From contig CM043953.1 in NCBI GenBank assembly GCA_014529385.2, positions 75,525,372 to 75,589,371 of the forward strand: a DNA stretch of 64,000 nt, read 5' to 3'. Shown here piece by piece: positions 43,637 to 54,782 of the stretch. This DNA comes from Adiantum capillus-veneris. Its lineage: Eukaryota; Streptophyta; Polypodiopsida; Polypodiales; Pteridaceae. The position numbers and the translations under genes are program-made. Each line of letters opens with the position of its first letter. Within the stretch, counting starts at the first letter, position 1. The notes beneath the pieces are model-generated. The model did not search any database and was not told where the DNA came from. It saw only the letters and a list, made by a program, of their open reading frames with translations.

Positions 43637-46600
43637 ATGAGTAGCGACGAGGATGTGGGACCGTCCAACCGAAACACCTATCTCTCAACGAGGGTCTTAT
43701 GTCCTTGTAATCAATGCAAGCATGATGTGCGACGGACAAGACGTGTTTCTTTGCAGCACGTTCGCGAATTTGGCGAGTTCGATCCATCTATTATAGATCG
43801 AGTTGTTGCCAATTATAACTCATCGGACTCTGACGCTGGCCAACAAGCAGCAATCTTGCAACCCAATAGACGTGTTCGTAGGCGCTTTGGTCAAGCAGCA
43901 TATGTGAGGCCACAAGATGTAGCCTCTGACAGCTCGGGGGATGATCATGCAGAGCACATTCCCAACGAGGCAATGTTTGAGCCCGAGATTGATGAAATGA
44001 TCGAGACGATCATTGATTCAGAAAGGCTTATCTATGATGATATGAAAAGTGAAGCCGATACGCCATTGTATAATGGAGCACGTATGTCTAGATTGAAAGC
44101 ACTCCTGGTTCTTCTCAACATGCAGGCAAAGTTTGGATGGAGTGACACTAGCGTCACAGCGCTTTTCAGGTGATCTATTACAATTAGTTTACTTTAATAG
44201 AACTCTAAATGTATAATGATCTGATAGATTTTTACACGACTGTATCATATTTTTATGTTGTGTAGATTGCTGAAAGAGCACATAGTACCAGCTGACAATG
44301 TGATGCCAGATTCCCGAGATGAAGCAAGAAAGATTTTGCGAAACTTGGGGATGGATTACAATTCTATCCACGCTTGTCCTAATGACTGCATTCTTTTCAG
44401 AGGGGAATACATAGACATGGAGAAGTGTCCGAAATGTGATTCCAAAAGATATCGAGTAGATCTCCACGGGACAAAAATTCCACAAAAGGTTTTGCGACAT
44501 TTCCCTCTGCTTCCTCGCATCAAGCATTTCTTCGAATGTAAGTCCATGGCTGCCCTAGCATCATGGCATGAGGAGAATAAATCTTCGGATGGTGTGCTAC
44601 GAATTCCTGCAGATTGCGTAGCCTGGAAACATATAGATGGAACATGGTCGGATTTTGCCAGGGAAGCTCGAAATTTGCGCTTAGGCCTGGCTATGGATGG
44701 CGTAAATCCATTTGGTCAAAGATCAACATCTTACAGTGTATGGCCCGTTGTCATCGTCAACTACAACATTCCCCCGTGGTTGACTACGAAGAAGGGGCAC
44801 CTATGGCTAAGCTTGATTGTGCCAGGGCTATTGGAAGAGCTATTGGAAGAGCTACAACAATTGTGGATTGGCATAGAGGTGGTGGATATGAGCCGACACA
44901 CAGGACGACGGAATGCTTCGATCAGAGGCATTCTAATGTGGACCATGCATGACTATCCCGGGCTAACAGAATGCTCAGGTGATCTATTGACACTCCTCAC
45001 TCAGACACTGTAAATCTTGTTTTTTCCCATAGTTGATCTATTATCATGTGTATACATGCAGGGCTTCAAACAAGCGGATACAGAGCATGTGTCACATGTG
45101 GACCTAGACTGAATGCACGTAGGGCACCCTCACTGAAGAAGCAAATCTACGAAGGTCATCAAGCGTATCTTCCAGAGAATCATGTGTTACGCGATGGCTT
45201 TTTGGGAAGAGAGCCACCAAGGATGTCTACACAAGCATGGTTAGAGCAGAAGGAGATGTGCGATGACGGATTGCCTCCAGGGATGAAGAGACTATCTCTA
45301 TGGTACGAGTTACCATACTAGCCCCGACTCATGATCAATCACTTGCTCGATCCAATGCACATATTCAAGAATGTGGGTAATCTACTATGGGACCATTTGA
45401 CCGGCAAGAAAGATACTTTGGGAGACAGAGTTGACCTTAGAAATGTGGATCGTATGGAGCAATATTGGCCGCAAACAGCGTCTGATGGATCGATAAAACT
45501 CCCTAAAGCACCATGGATTTTCACAGGAGCCCAAGAACGCAAAGTAAAAGAGACCATTCGATCTTTGCGGACCCCCACTGGCGTAATGCACTCGCTCCGA
45601 ACGTGTTTTACTAAAGAAGGAAAGCTTACCGGTTTGAAGTCACACGATTGGCATAAAATGTGTCAGGTACATTCATAGTGGACTTTAATATCATTGCATA
45701 AAATGTGGACTTTAATATCATTGCTGCACATACTTTACAGTTTATTTTATCGGTTTCCATTGAGGGATGTTTGTCCCTCGACATCCGTAACACAATCTAC
45801 AAACTTGCAAAGCTAGTGCAATGGATCTCACAAAAGGAGATCAACGTAGACTCCATACCATTCGCCAAACTAAATGCTGCGGAGCTTGTGTGCATGTTTG
45901 AGAAACATTTTCCTACTACAATGCTAACCATTCAGGTGCATCTTCTTGTTCACATAGTTGATGAGGTGGAAATAGCTGGCACAGTTCATTCCAGATGGAT
46001 GTTCTTCTTAGAGCGTTTCATGAAAACGCTTTAGGGATATGTGCGTCAAAAGGCACGTCCGGAGGGTAGCATGGCAGAAGGTTGGTTGGTATCAGAGTCC
46101 CTAGTGTACATTGGAGAGTGGCTAGACGGATTTGATAAATCCCGGGACACGCTATGGCGAACCATAGATGATGAGCGCATATCTGGGATTGTCATGTGCA
46201 ATCTCGATGCTGAGAAGAAGATGATGGAAGATCTAGAGGCTAAAATCAACCGATTTTGCATGCTTCACAATCCAGTGATGCAAAAGTGGATTTCACAATA
46301 TGAGGATGCAAAGCAAGAGCGACAAAGGGCACGAATCGAGTGGAGACGGGGAAGACAACCACCGATGCACTATCAAGCGGTTCTGGAGAGCCTACCAACC
46401 TTCATGAGCTTAAGATGGTTGCACAACCAATTGAAAAGCACACAACAATGTGGTGACGAAGTGACTGAAGAAGAGTGGGAGTACTCTCGGGGTTGCGCGA
46501 CCAAGGTAAGTTTGCAATGTACGACTAGCAAGTGACTTTATTTATAAACGTTTGAACGGCCACTCATAATCTTTGTTCATTGTAGTATAAGTCATACACA

Positions 46601-46830
46601 GCAGCATGGTGTAAAGGTCGACATTTTAGGGTGGAACGAATCGACAAAAAGCGTTTTACTCAAGATTGTGGAATCATGGCAAAATTTGAACAGTCTAGTC
46701 GACGACGTTCCTCTGATGCAGATCCTGTGGTGGCGGAACTCACTTACTTCGGCACGCTGCAAGAGATTTTGAGGATCGATTACAGAGGATTTTTTGTCGA
46801 CTTGTTCGACGTGCAATGGTCAAGGCATTA
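43637..46830 (+). pseudogene. CACTA element C transposase (tnp2), two nonsense codons and a 3' deletion
   Basis: Exons by GT-AG rule: 43637-44169, 44266-44978, 45062-45666, 45741-46505, 46586-about 46830. MSSDEDVGPSN start; Transpos_assoc motif CPCNQCKHDVRRTRR; tnp2 core LGMDYNSIHACPNDCILF, CPKCDSKRYR, SYSVWPVVIVNYNIPPW; HLLDPMHIFKNVGNLLW; DUF4218 MFFLERFMKTL and VRQKARPEGSMAEGWL; start of DUF4216 (AELTYFGTLQEILRIDYRG). Stops: TAG at 45319 (tryptophan expected, as in LPYW of A and B) and TAG at 46032. DUF4216 is cut after DVQWSR and runs straight into the intron before the second gene, so an internal deletion removed its end. Reading frames and splice phases are otherwise clean, so decay is recent. 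Confidence 0.9.
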
Positions 46831-46915
46831 CGTCATTGTATTTAATGGTCTTTGCGTCATTGTCTACTCTATTCATTCAATATTAAGTTTAAATATTCGT
46901 GTGCTTAATGCAGGT

Positions 46916-48224
46916 ATGGATGATGAGGAGTTTCTTTCTTCTTTGTCACCGCAGCAGAGACAGTGGTACATGGAGCGTCATCGCTCTGGCGCATCATCGC
47001 GCGTTCCTACTCCATCCGCATCTCCCTCTCTTTCGGAGCATTCGGCGCGCTCCGAAGCTTCGGCGTCGACGAGACGAGCTTCACACTCGTCTAGACACCG
47101 GCGCTCTAGTGGTGGCGGTGGCGGTTGTTGTGGGGATTCCGCCACCGATGCCTCCACACCGCCTCGTGTTCGACGAGGCTCTTTACCCTCCCCTTCTTTG
47201 CCCGCCCCCACACCAGCCACAGCATCGCCATCTACGCCAGGTTTTGCACGACTGACTGTTCCTAGAAGCTACACACCTCTACCTACTCCGCCAGGAGCCA
47301 CCCCACTCGACACTCCTCGCTTTGGGGCCCAGACGCCGGTGGAGACACCTGACGTCCGTACCCCCATCGACACGCCGCTAGAGACCCCTGCCGGGACACC
47401 CAGGTTCACGCGTCACCGGCCAGAGGGCTTGCCTTACTCCATCGACATCAGCGGCGGCATCATCATGGATGATGACGGCAAGAAGGTGATCTCGCGCATG
47501 CGTGGTCTTTGCTCTCAGCTGTTTAGACACTACATACTAAACAAATGGAGTGAAGTACCAAGTGATTTAAAAAACAGAGTCATCAGCATACTTCATGATG
47601 AGTTTCCCGTTCCAACACGAGATCAGCGCTTCAATGAAGACCTGATGAAGATTCGAATGCGTGAATACTGCAAACACAAGCGTTCCGAAGTGCAAAAAGC
47701 AATCAAGAATGGGTGGAACAGGCCAGATTGGCTGGCCAAAGAAGATTGGAAGAATGCGAAGAAAGCAGCGCGCGAGAATCCCGACAAGTGGAAGCAACAA
47801 AAGGATGCAGCCAGAGCGCGAGTAGAGGCAGGGAGCTCGCACCACTTGGGGAGCGGTGGATGGGCATCATTTGAGGCCAATTTTGTAAGTGTTTTCACAT
47901 TGCTCTTTATGTTCGATAGTTTAGGGTTTATGAGTTTTTTAGTTCTAACATAATGAAATCTTTGTATGTTTTGACAGTGGTCGATGACAGGACGTGATCC
48001 CACACCGTACGAGCGCGAGTACGCAGGCAGGAAGGGCTTAAACGCCCTGATGGACATTCTCAGTTCTCGCGGCGGCATGGTTAGTATTAGGGTTTACTCT
48101 TTTTTATTTTTTGTATTGTTTTATAAATGTCGTTATATGTTTATACTTACTGAAAGCTGTCTTATTGTCTTTTTTGCAGAATCCGACAGATACGCCGCTT
48201 GGACGCGATGAGACGTCTGACTAG
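46916..48224 (+). CDS. CACTA element C second gene, intact (Transposase_24-like, TNPA-type)
   Basis: Three exons: 46916-47884, 47978-48079 and 48180-48224, all phase 0, with GTAAGT and GTTAGT donors and TGACAG and TTGCAG acceptors; 371 residues. MDDEEFLSSLSPQQRQWY start; Ser/Arg region with GGGGGCCG; Pro/Thr-rich repeats (TPLDTPRFGAQTPVETPD); then a helical domain (LFRHYILNKWSEVPSDLKN, later RPDWLAKEDWKNAKKAARE, RARVEAGSSHHLGSGG), which resembles the plant Ptta/En/Spm Transposase_24 family. By analogy with En/Spm TNPA it would bind the subterminal GCGTCGCTAT words. The ATG follows a TTAATGCAG acceptor that ends an upstream intron. The frame also reads back through that intron into tnp2, which is a product of the deletion and not a real fusion protein. 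Confidence 0.8.
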
Positions 48225-48579
48225 ACGACGTCAGTTTAGCCGTAGCTAGATAGCATTAGTTTAGGGTTTCTCATAGCTTATGTATCATGAGACGGATTTT
48301 ATACGTCTTTTTGAACCATGTATATTATTACATTTGTCACCGCAGTTCCTTTTGCCAATCAATTCTTTATGCCTATGATGTTGTACAATTGTCATTATTA
48401 CATTTGCCAATCAATTCATTTTGCCTATGATGTGTACAATTGTCAATTTTGCAAACAATGCGTCTTGTGGGTGACTATTTTGGGTCTATTATCTACCCTT
48501 GCACTTTTTTAAAAAAGTGAATCAAGTACAATATGGTTGATGGGTGGCAGGGCATTCAATGCCCTGCCACCAAAAAAAA

Positions 48580-48870
48580 ATTCTCTCGGGCGTCGCTATA
48601 AGCGTCGCTATTTATGGCTCTGTAGCGTCGCTATGAGTGTCGCTATAGTCTTCTGTGTAAACGTCGCTATATGCGTCGCTATAGGCGTCGCTATTTGCGT
48701 CGCTATGAGCGTCGCTATATAGCGACGCGTATAGCGACGCATATATCGACTCCTATAGCGACGCATATAGCGACGCTCGTAGCGACGGTTTTAGCGACGC
48801 CGGGGGTTATAAAAACCCAGTGTATTTCCGTCGCTAACAGCGTCACAAGAGCACACAACCTCTTGTAGTG
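48580..48870. repeat. CACTA C right subterminal array
   Basis: More than a dozen GCGTCGCTAT words: forward to about 48720, then inverted (TATAGCGACGC) to 48805, making a palindrome near 48716-48735. Ends CCTCTTGTAGTG. Confidence 0.92.
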
Positions 48871-49556
48871 ATTGTTGATATAGAAGAGCTACTTTTTATG
48901 AATAGCTCTTCCATGAGATATTGTGCTAATTAAAACAATATAATGTCTACAAATTCAAGACATTTTAAGAAAAGGCTACTGGAGTCGAAAGCATCATCAA
49001 GGATTGTAGTGTTAAGAAACAATAGGATAACAAATAAGCAAAAAATGGACTTGTTCACAAACCCTCTGTAAGGTTTTCACCTTTCTGGAAGTAGGAAAAT
49101 GAACCCTAAGCTTTATTTGAGAACATTGGACATCCAAATTAGTAAACCCTTATCCTGAGCATAGCTTAAAATTGGTATTTTTACAATCTTAAGTATAGAT
49201 TTACTTCAACTAGAATTTTTTTGAATCAAATGCTGATAAAAATTGACCCGCAAATCCTTGCAAAAAGTTTTCACGATCACTTTAATTAAATAAAATAAGT
49301 AGAGACCTTTATAATTATTAAAGTACATGGGCTTTCACATGGCCTAGTAGATATTCTAAGCACATGGGCCATATATTCTCAGTTAAATCATTAAAGTAAA
49401 TTAAAGCTGGCAATTTTGACCAACCAAGTTGGTAGGGGCTGATATTATGGACCTGCTATAGATAAAAAAAGCAACACGGGTTGCTAGGGGAAGTTGGGGT
49501 GGGGATGTCTTGGAGAGCTAGAAACTGCTAAATGTAGGCCCTTGTTGCCAAAAACC

Positions 49557-49563
49557 TATAAAT
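49557..49563 (+). promoter_or_regulatory. Probable LTR TATA box
   Basis: CCTATAAATTGACCCC, followed about 30 bases later by CACATTTTTACATAG. Position fits a U3 promoter, but no start site is known. Confidence 0.4.
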
Positions 49564-50039
49564 TGACCCCTAGGCTTCACATTTTTACATAGACTAAGAG
49601 ACCTTGGCCTATTCTCTCTAGCATAGAGAGACTCTACTCAAAAATCATTGGAAAGCAAGAACTCTAGTTGATTAACCAAGGTAGTTACCACTAATCATGT
49701 TAGATTAGTGAAAGGCATATTAATTTATGTCTAAATTTCTAATTATCTTATTGATTAAGAAAGATTAAACCTCTCTTTACTATTAATTACAATCTTATTT
49801 TTATAATATTGTTCAGTATTTAAGCTCTAATTATGATTAGTAATCTACTTAATTATTAATCTATATTAGGACTAAAATTTCTTAATTTTGGTCTTAATTC
49901 AGGGAAAATATACCAATTAAACATAGATATTTATGAGTTGATTCAAAGCTTAAAAACACTGTTGAAAAGCTATAGAGATTATATCAAATCTTCTAACTAA
50001 TTCTAGTATTCAATAAAAAAATTATATATTTTTAACCTA

Positions 50040-51110
50040 AAAGTAATGGAAGATTTAAGAATATAGCTTAATAAATCATGTGATAATTTTCACAGGTAGA
50101 TAAGAGTGTTTGGAATCCATGATAATTATATCATTATTATTAGATTAGTTTTGATAATTATTATTTCTTAAATTCTCTATTTTTAGATGATAAGCGAGAT
50201 AATAAATAACTTAGCTTAAAAGTTAGTAAGATAGCTTTTAGAGGAATATTACAATGTTAAAAACCCATTAAAATCATCTCATAGTTAGCTAATTAGTTTT
50301 GCTAATTACTTTTACTTAAATTCTATTTTTTTAGCTAAAATTAAGCAAGATAATTAGTAAAGATGCTTAGAAGTTAGTGAGATAATTTTCAAGGAAATTT
50401 TACAATGCTAAAGATCCATTGAAATTATCTCATAATTAGTTAACTAGTTTTGCTCATTACTTTTGCTTAGATTCTTTGTTTTTAGCTAAAAATTAAGAAA
50501 CATAATTAGTCAACTAGCTTAGAAGTTAGTGAGATAATGCTCACAAGAAGATTATAATATTAGAAACCCATAATAATTATCTCATAATTAGTTAATAAAT
50601 TTTTTGGTTACCTTTTCTCAAAATTTCTACTTTTAGTTGAAAATTAAGCAAGACAATTAGAAAATTAACTTAGATCTTAGTGAGATATTTTTTAGAGAAA
50701 TACTATAGTGTTGGAAACTTGTGATAATTATGTTATATTTAGTTAATTAGTTTTGCTTTAAATCTTTATTTTAGCTATAAATCAAGTAAGATAATTAGTA
50801 AATCAGCTTAGAAGTTAATGGTATAATTTTTAAAGGTAGATTACAGCCTTAGGAAACCATAATAATTATATCATAATTGGCTAACTAGTTTTGCTAATTA
50901 CTACTACGTTAGTTCTTCGATTTTAGTACAAAATTAAGTAAGATAATAAGTAAATCAGCTTAAAAGTAAGTGAGATAATTTTCAATGGTAGCTTACAGAG
51001 TTGAAAACTTGTGATAGTTATCTCATATTATATAATTATTTTTTCTTATTCATATTTCTTAAATTCTCTACTTTTGGAAAAAGAGTAGAGGGAATAATTA
51101 GCAGACCGCT
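50040..51110. repeat. AT-rich tandem repeats of 145-160 bp
   Basis: AGATAATTAGTAAATCAGCT-like unit starts near 50186, 50348, 50508, 50652, 50790 and 50941. Each unit also has GATAATTATCTCATAATTAG and GTTTTGCTAATTAC-like blocks. Related to the units at 1-610. Confidence 0.8.
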
Positions 51111-51638
51111 TAGAAATTTCTAAGATAATTTCTTGAGGTATAATACCATGTTAAAAAATTGGAATAAATATGTCTTTGTTAGATAATCACTTAAATAATT
51201 ATTAATTTAAAATATACTATTTTTTATTATAAAGGAGAAAATTTGAAAGTTAACTCAAAAAATTATACGATAATTACTAGAGCTTGAACATTAGAAGGAA
51301 GTTAGGTTAAAAATTTATTGCTCATATATGTAGTTAAGAAATTACTATGTTGAAAAGTTATTATTTTTTACTACAAATTAAAAAGAAAAATTAGCATATT
51401 AAATTTTCAAAATTAGGCGTGCATTCATATAGCTAACTTAAGGTATCGAGAACCCCTGATAATGATACCACACCAAAAGAAACTAGTTATAATACTATAA
51501 TCCAACGAATAGCTTTAGGCTCTTAAAAAAGTGGAATTAAGACAATTTATAAAAATACGTCGTAGAAATTCTTATGGTAAGTTTTAAGTTTTGATACTTT
51601 ACTTAATGGTTAAGCATCTTTTTATAAGGATAAAGACT

Positions 51639-51798
51639 ATGACTCCCAAAAGAACCAGAACAAATTAGTATCCCATATGATGACGTCAATTCAAAGAGAA
51701 TCGGGGCCACTAATGACCATGAGGCTGGTCCGAGTAGCACGCTGACAGATGAGAGTGTGTGTGTCTCTGAGCCTCATCAGATTTCGAATCAGTCACAG
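51639..51798 (+). pseudogene. Decayed copy of the LTR ORF
   Basis: ATG ACT CCC AAA AGA ACC opens as MTPKRT, then TAG. With frame changes it aligns with the 1154-1318 ORF (DHEAGPSS against DDDAGPSS, TDES against TEES). It ends next to CACAG|GTGG. Confidence 0.5.
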
Positions 51799-52952
51799 GT
51801 GGATCTTGGTTATAAATTAAGTTTATAAGTAGCATAAATCTTTTTAAAGTTATAACACTGCATCCATTAAGGAGAGGAAAGGTACGCAAAAATTATTAAA
51901 CTGGCTAAGAACGGAAGGATAGCTTTCAAGAAACATCATGCATTTGTTTGTAAACTAGCAAAGAAATGCTTGGGTTAGCTTAGTTGAGCTAGAAAAGATA
52001 TGATTGTTTATTCTTAAGAGATCTTGCCACAAGACACTTCCAATTCCTTGGAATATTTTGATGAATAAGGATGGCTATAAGGCCACTTTTAGGTCGGCCA
52101 CCCCCATGAACTATAAGTCTCCACTCCGTCATGTCTTGATGTTTCTATATAAGTTAGGATACCATTTTCTTATCCTAGCTAGGGGAGACGCCCGGTTGTA
52201 TGGACAATTGGTTAGGTGTATGGGCAGCCTGAACTATTTGGTGATATTTTTCACCCGAAATTTATATGATCAAGAATGGGTGCCTTTTTTCACCCTTAGG
52301 CAATCTTGAGACAAGTTGAGTATTGGTCACTTTTTTCAAGGATTATTTTCTAAGTGATCGTAGCTTGCCTTAAGTTTAAAGATGTTGTTTGATAAAGAAT
52401 GTTTTCAATGTTGTTTTCAATACTTGTTTTAAGAAATCTCTATTACTGAAAATTAAAAGGAGCCATTATTTTAAGTGTTCAAAGATTGCGATAGTAATTA
52501 AAAATAAGAAGCATATGTGAGTACACAGTGGTAAGTGGGGATCGACTAAGCTTGTCGATCATGGACGAATGGACTCGACGATTAGCCGAGTAGCTATCCA
52601 TGCTTACACATTAACATCTAGTACACTTCTTTAGTGGAAGAGGAGTCCACCAACGGTTGTGCTCTCAGTCACATAGAGGAAAAAAAGCGTTGTATTGGAA
52701 GAGGATTCCTTAGCCCATTTGCAAAAATTATAGAGCCAAAAAAGTATTGCATCTTTTAAGTTTTGTACCATTTTTGCTTGCGAGACAAGACTAGGTCTTT
52801 TTCTAGGGTTGTAGTCCCAAGCCATTACCAATGGATGCAAGGGTCTGTTCCTTGGATTTTTCTTGCTTAGAGACTCTGCTTTTTATTAGGCCTAGAGACC
52901 TGGCAAGGACCCCATCTTAACTTTAGTGTCGACAGATTAGGGACCTCTCACT

Positions 52953-52964
52953 TGATATCAGAGC
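52953..52964 (+). other. Primer-binding site, initiator tRNA-Met type
   Basis: TGATATCAGAGC, one mismatch to TGGTATCAGAGC, two bases after the LTR end. Confidence 0.6.
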
Positions 52965-53279
52965 ATGTGTTAATTGAGATCGTGAATTTAAGCAAAGTTT
53001 AAGGTATTGGGGAGAAATAAGTTTTCTTGGAAAATTTCCATTGTGATGTATATAATTGAAAGAAAAAATAATTTCCCTATATATCAATGCAGGAAGACTT
53101 CCATCAGGCCTATCCCGCAGGTTCATGGTTTTCAACATTATGTTCATGAGGGCATGCATATCTCAACACTATTCAATACAAAAAAGTGTGATAAATATTT
53201 GTTAGACAGGAGGTTTTCTCCTCCCACTTGGAGGATTAGCTGGTCAAGATCTGGTGGAATTTTCCTCATTGATATGTGA

Positions 53280-53402
53280 CAGTTAGAAGGTAAATTGACG
53301 AAACTCAAGTGGGCTAAAGCACTCCAGGTTATTGAAGTCTACTTCTTCATTGGAATAGAGAGGCCAAATGAAACCATTACAGTAGATGGTGTTCAAGTAT
53401 CT
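53280..53402 (+). pseudogene. Gag-like remnant
   Basis: LTKLKWAKALQVIEVYFFIG then IERPNET resembles the W...A..IE.YF start of plant gypsy gag capsids. A TAG follows at 53400. The rest is lost at the CACTA D insertion. Confidence 0.45.
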
Positions 53403-53457
53403 TAGAATCACTGGGTGTTTGATCAAGTGTCTAAAGTTATATACCCATGTAGGATTA

Positions 53458-54779
53458 CACTACAAGAGGTTGTGTGCTCTTTGTGACGCTGTTAGCGACG
53501 GAAATACACTGGGTTTTTATAACCCCCGGCGTCGCTAAAACCGTCGCTAAGAGCGTCACTACGAGAGCGTCGCTATAACCGTCGCTATGAGCGTCTCTAT
53601 ATAGAGACGCTCATAGCGACGGTTATAGCGACGTTTACACTGAAGACTATAGCGACGCTCATAGCGACGCTACAGAGCCATAAATAGCGACGGTTATAGC
53701 GACGCCCGAGAGAATTTTTTTTTGGTGGCAGGGCATTGAATGCCCTGCCACCCATCAACCATATTGTACTTGATTCACTTTTTAAAAAAAGTGCAAGGGT
53801 AGATAATAGACCCAAAATAGTCACCCACAAGACGCATTGTTTGCAAAATTGACAATTGTACACATCATAGGACAAATGAATTGATTGGCAAATGTAATAA
53901 TGACAATTGTACAACATCATAGGCATAAAGAATTGATTGGCAAAAGGAACGAATTGATTGGCAAAAGGAACTGCGGTGACAAATTGAATAATATACATGG
54001 TTCAAAAAGACGTATAAAATCCGTCTCATGATACATAAGCTATGAGAAACCCTAAACTAATGCTATCTAGCTACAGCTAAACTGACGTCGTCTAGTCAGA
54101 CATTTCATCGCGTCCATCGGCGTATCTGTCGGATTCTGCAAAAAAAGACAATAAGACAGCTTTCAGTAAGTATAAACATATAACGACATTTATAAAACAA
54201 TACAAAAAATAAAAAAGAGTAAACCCTAATACTAACCATGCCGTCGCGAGAACTAAGAATGTCCATCAGGGCGTTTAAGCCCTTCCTGCCTGCGTACTCG
54301 CGCTCGTACGGTGTGGGATCACGTCCTGTCATCGACCACTGTCAAAACATACAATGATTTCATTATGTTAGAACTAACAAACTCATAAACCCTAAACTAT
54401 CGAACATAAAGAGCAATGTGAAAACACTTACAAAATCGGCCTCAAATGATGCCCATCCACCGCTCCCCAAGTGGTGCGAGCTCCCTGCCTCTACTCGCGC
54501 TCTGGCTGCATCCTTTTGTTGCTTCCACTTGTCGGGATTCTCGCGCGCTGCTTTCTTCGCATTCTTCCAATCTTCTTTGGCCAGCCAATCTGGCCTGTTC
54601 CACCCATTCTTGATTGCTTTTTGCACTTTGGAACGCTTGTGTTTGCAGTATTCGCGCATTCGAATCTTCATCAGGTCTTCATTGAAGCGCTGATCCCGTG
54701 TTGGAACGGGAAACTCATCATGAAGTATGCTGATGACTCTGTTTTTTAAATCACTTAGTACTTCACTCCATTTGTTTAG
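53458..54779 (-). mobile_element. CACTA element D, 3' part only
   Basis: Starts with the terminus CACTACAAGAGGTTGTGTGC, followed by GCGTCGCTA words, and is nearly identical to the 3' end of element C (about 47540-48870) in opposite orientation. It stops at about 54779, where gypsy sequence begins. There is a local duplication of AATTGATTGGCAAAAGGAAC near 53930-53975. The 5' half and left terminus are missing. Confidence 0.92.
54089..54779 (-). pseudogene. CACTA element D second gene, 3' part
   Basis: Exon pieces match C: 54779-54432 (NKWSEVLSDLKNRVISIL, MKIRMREYCKHKRSK), 54338-54237 (MTGRDPTPYEREYAGRKG) and from 54135. A one-base deletion in the last exon (GCCGATGG against GCCGCTTGG) changes the C-terminal frame. 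The N-terminal half is missing. Confidence 0.88.
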
Positions 54780-54782
54780 TCT
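54776..54782. other. CACTA/gypsy fusion point with TAGT microhomology
   Basis: The plus strand reads TTTGTTTAGT|CTTTTTGAC. Element C continues TTTGTTTAGTATG, the intact gypsy copy reads CTTAATAGTCTTTTTGAC. TAGT is shared by both parents. Confidence 0.85.

Larger units (their letters stand above)
41935..48870 (+). mobile_element. CACTA element C, 6.9 kb, with ATT target duplication
   Basis: Left end CACTACAAGAGGCT (41935) and complementary right end CACTACAAGAGGTT (48870) match at 13 of 14 bases. ATT precedes the left end (41932-41934) and follows the right end (48871-48873): the 3-bp duplication typical of CACTA. Subterminal GCGTCGCTAT words lie at both ends. Contents: CT and CA tracts, tRNA-like piece, captured HMA fragment, broken tnp2 gene and intact second gene. 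Confidence 0.93.
48900..53457 (+). mobile_element. Long LTR, copy 2, with primer-binding site and start of internal region
   Basis: The LTR start is not defined. A TATA box stands at 49557, tandem AT-rich units at about 50040-51110, ORF remnant at 51639, blocks shared with 1154-2439, LTR end ACCTCTCA at 52950 and primer-binding site at 52953-52964. The internal region then carries a gag-like remnant and is cut at 53458 by CACTA D. The LTR would be 3.4 kb or more, which is large even for Ogre-type elements. Confidence 0.6.

Noticed and set aside
46631-47953. 440-codon fusion of a tnp2 tail with the second CACTA protein
   Set aside because: It reads through an intron; the joint results from an internal deletion. 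The second gene has its own ATG and splice sites.
50040-51110. Regular AT-rich repeats as a possible CRISPR array
   Set aside because: Units are 145-160 bp, imperfect throughout, with no short repeat/unique spacer pattern, and the DNA is eukaryotic.
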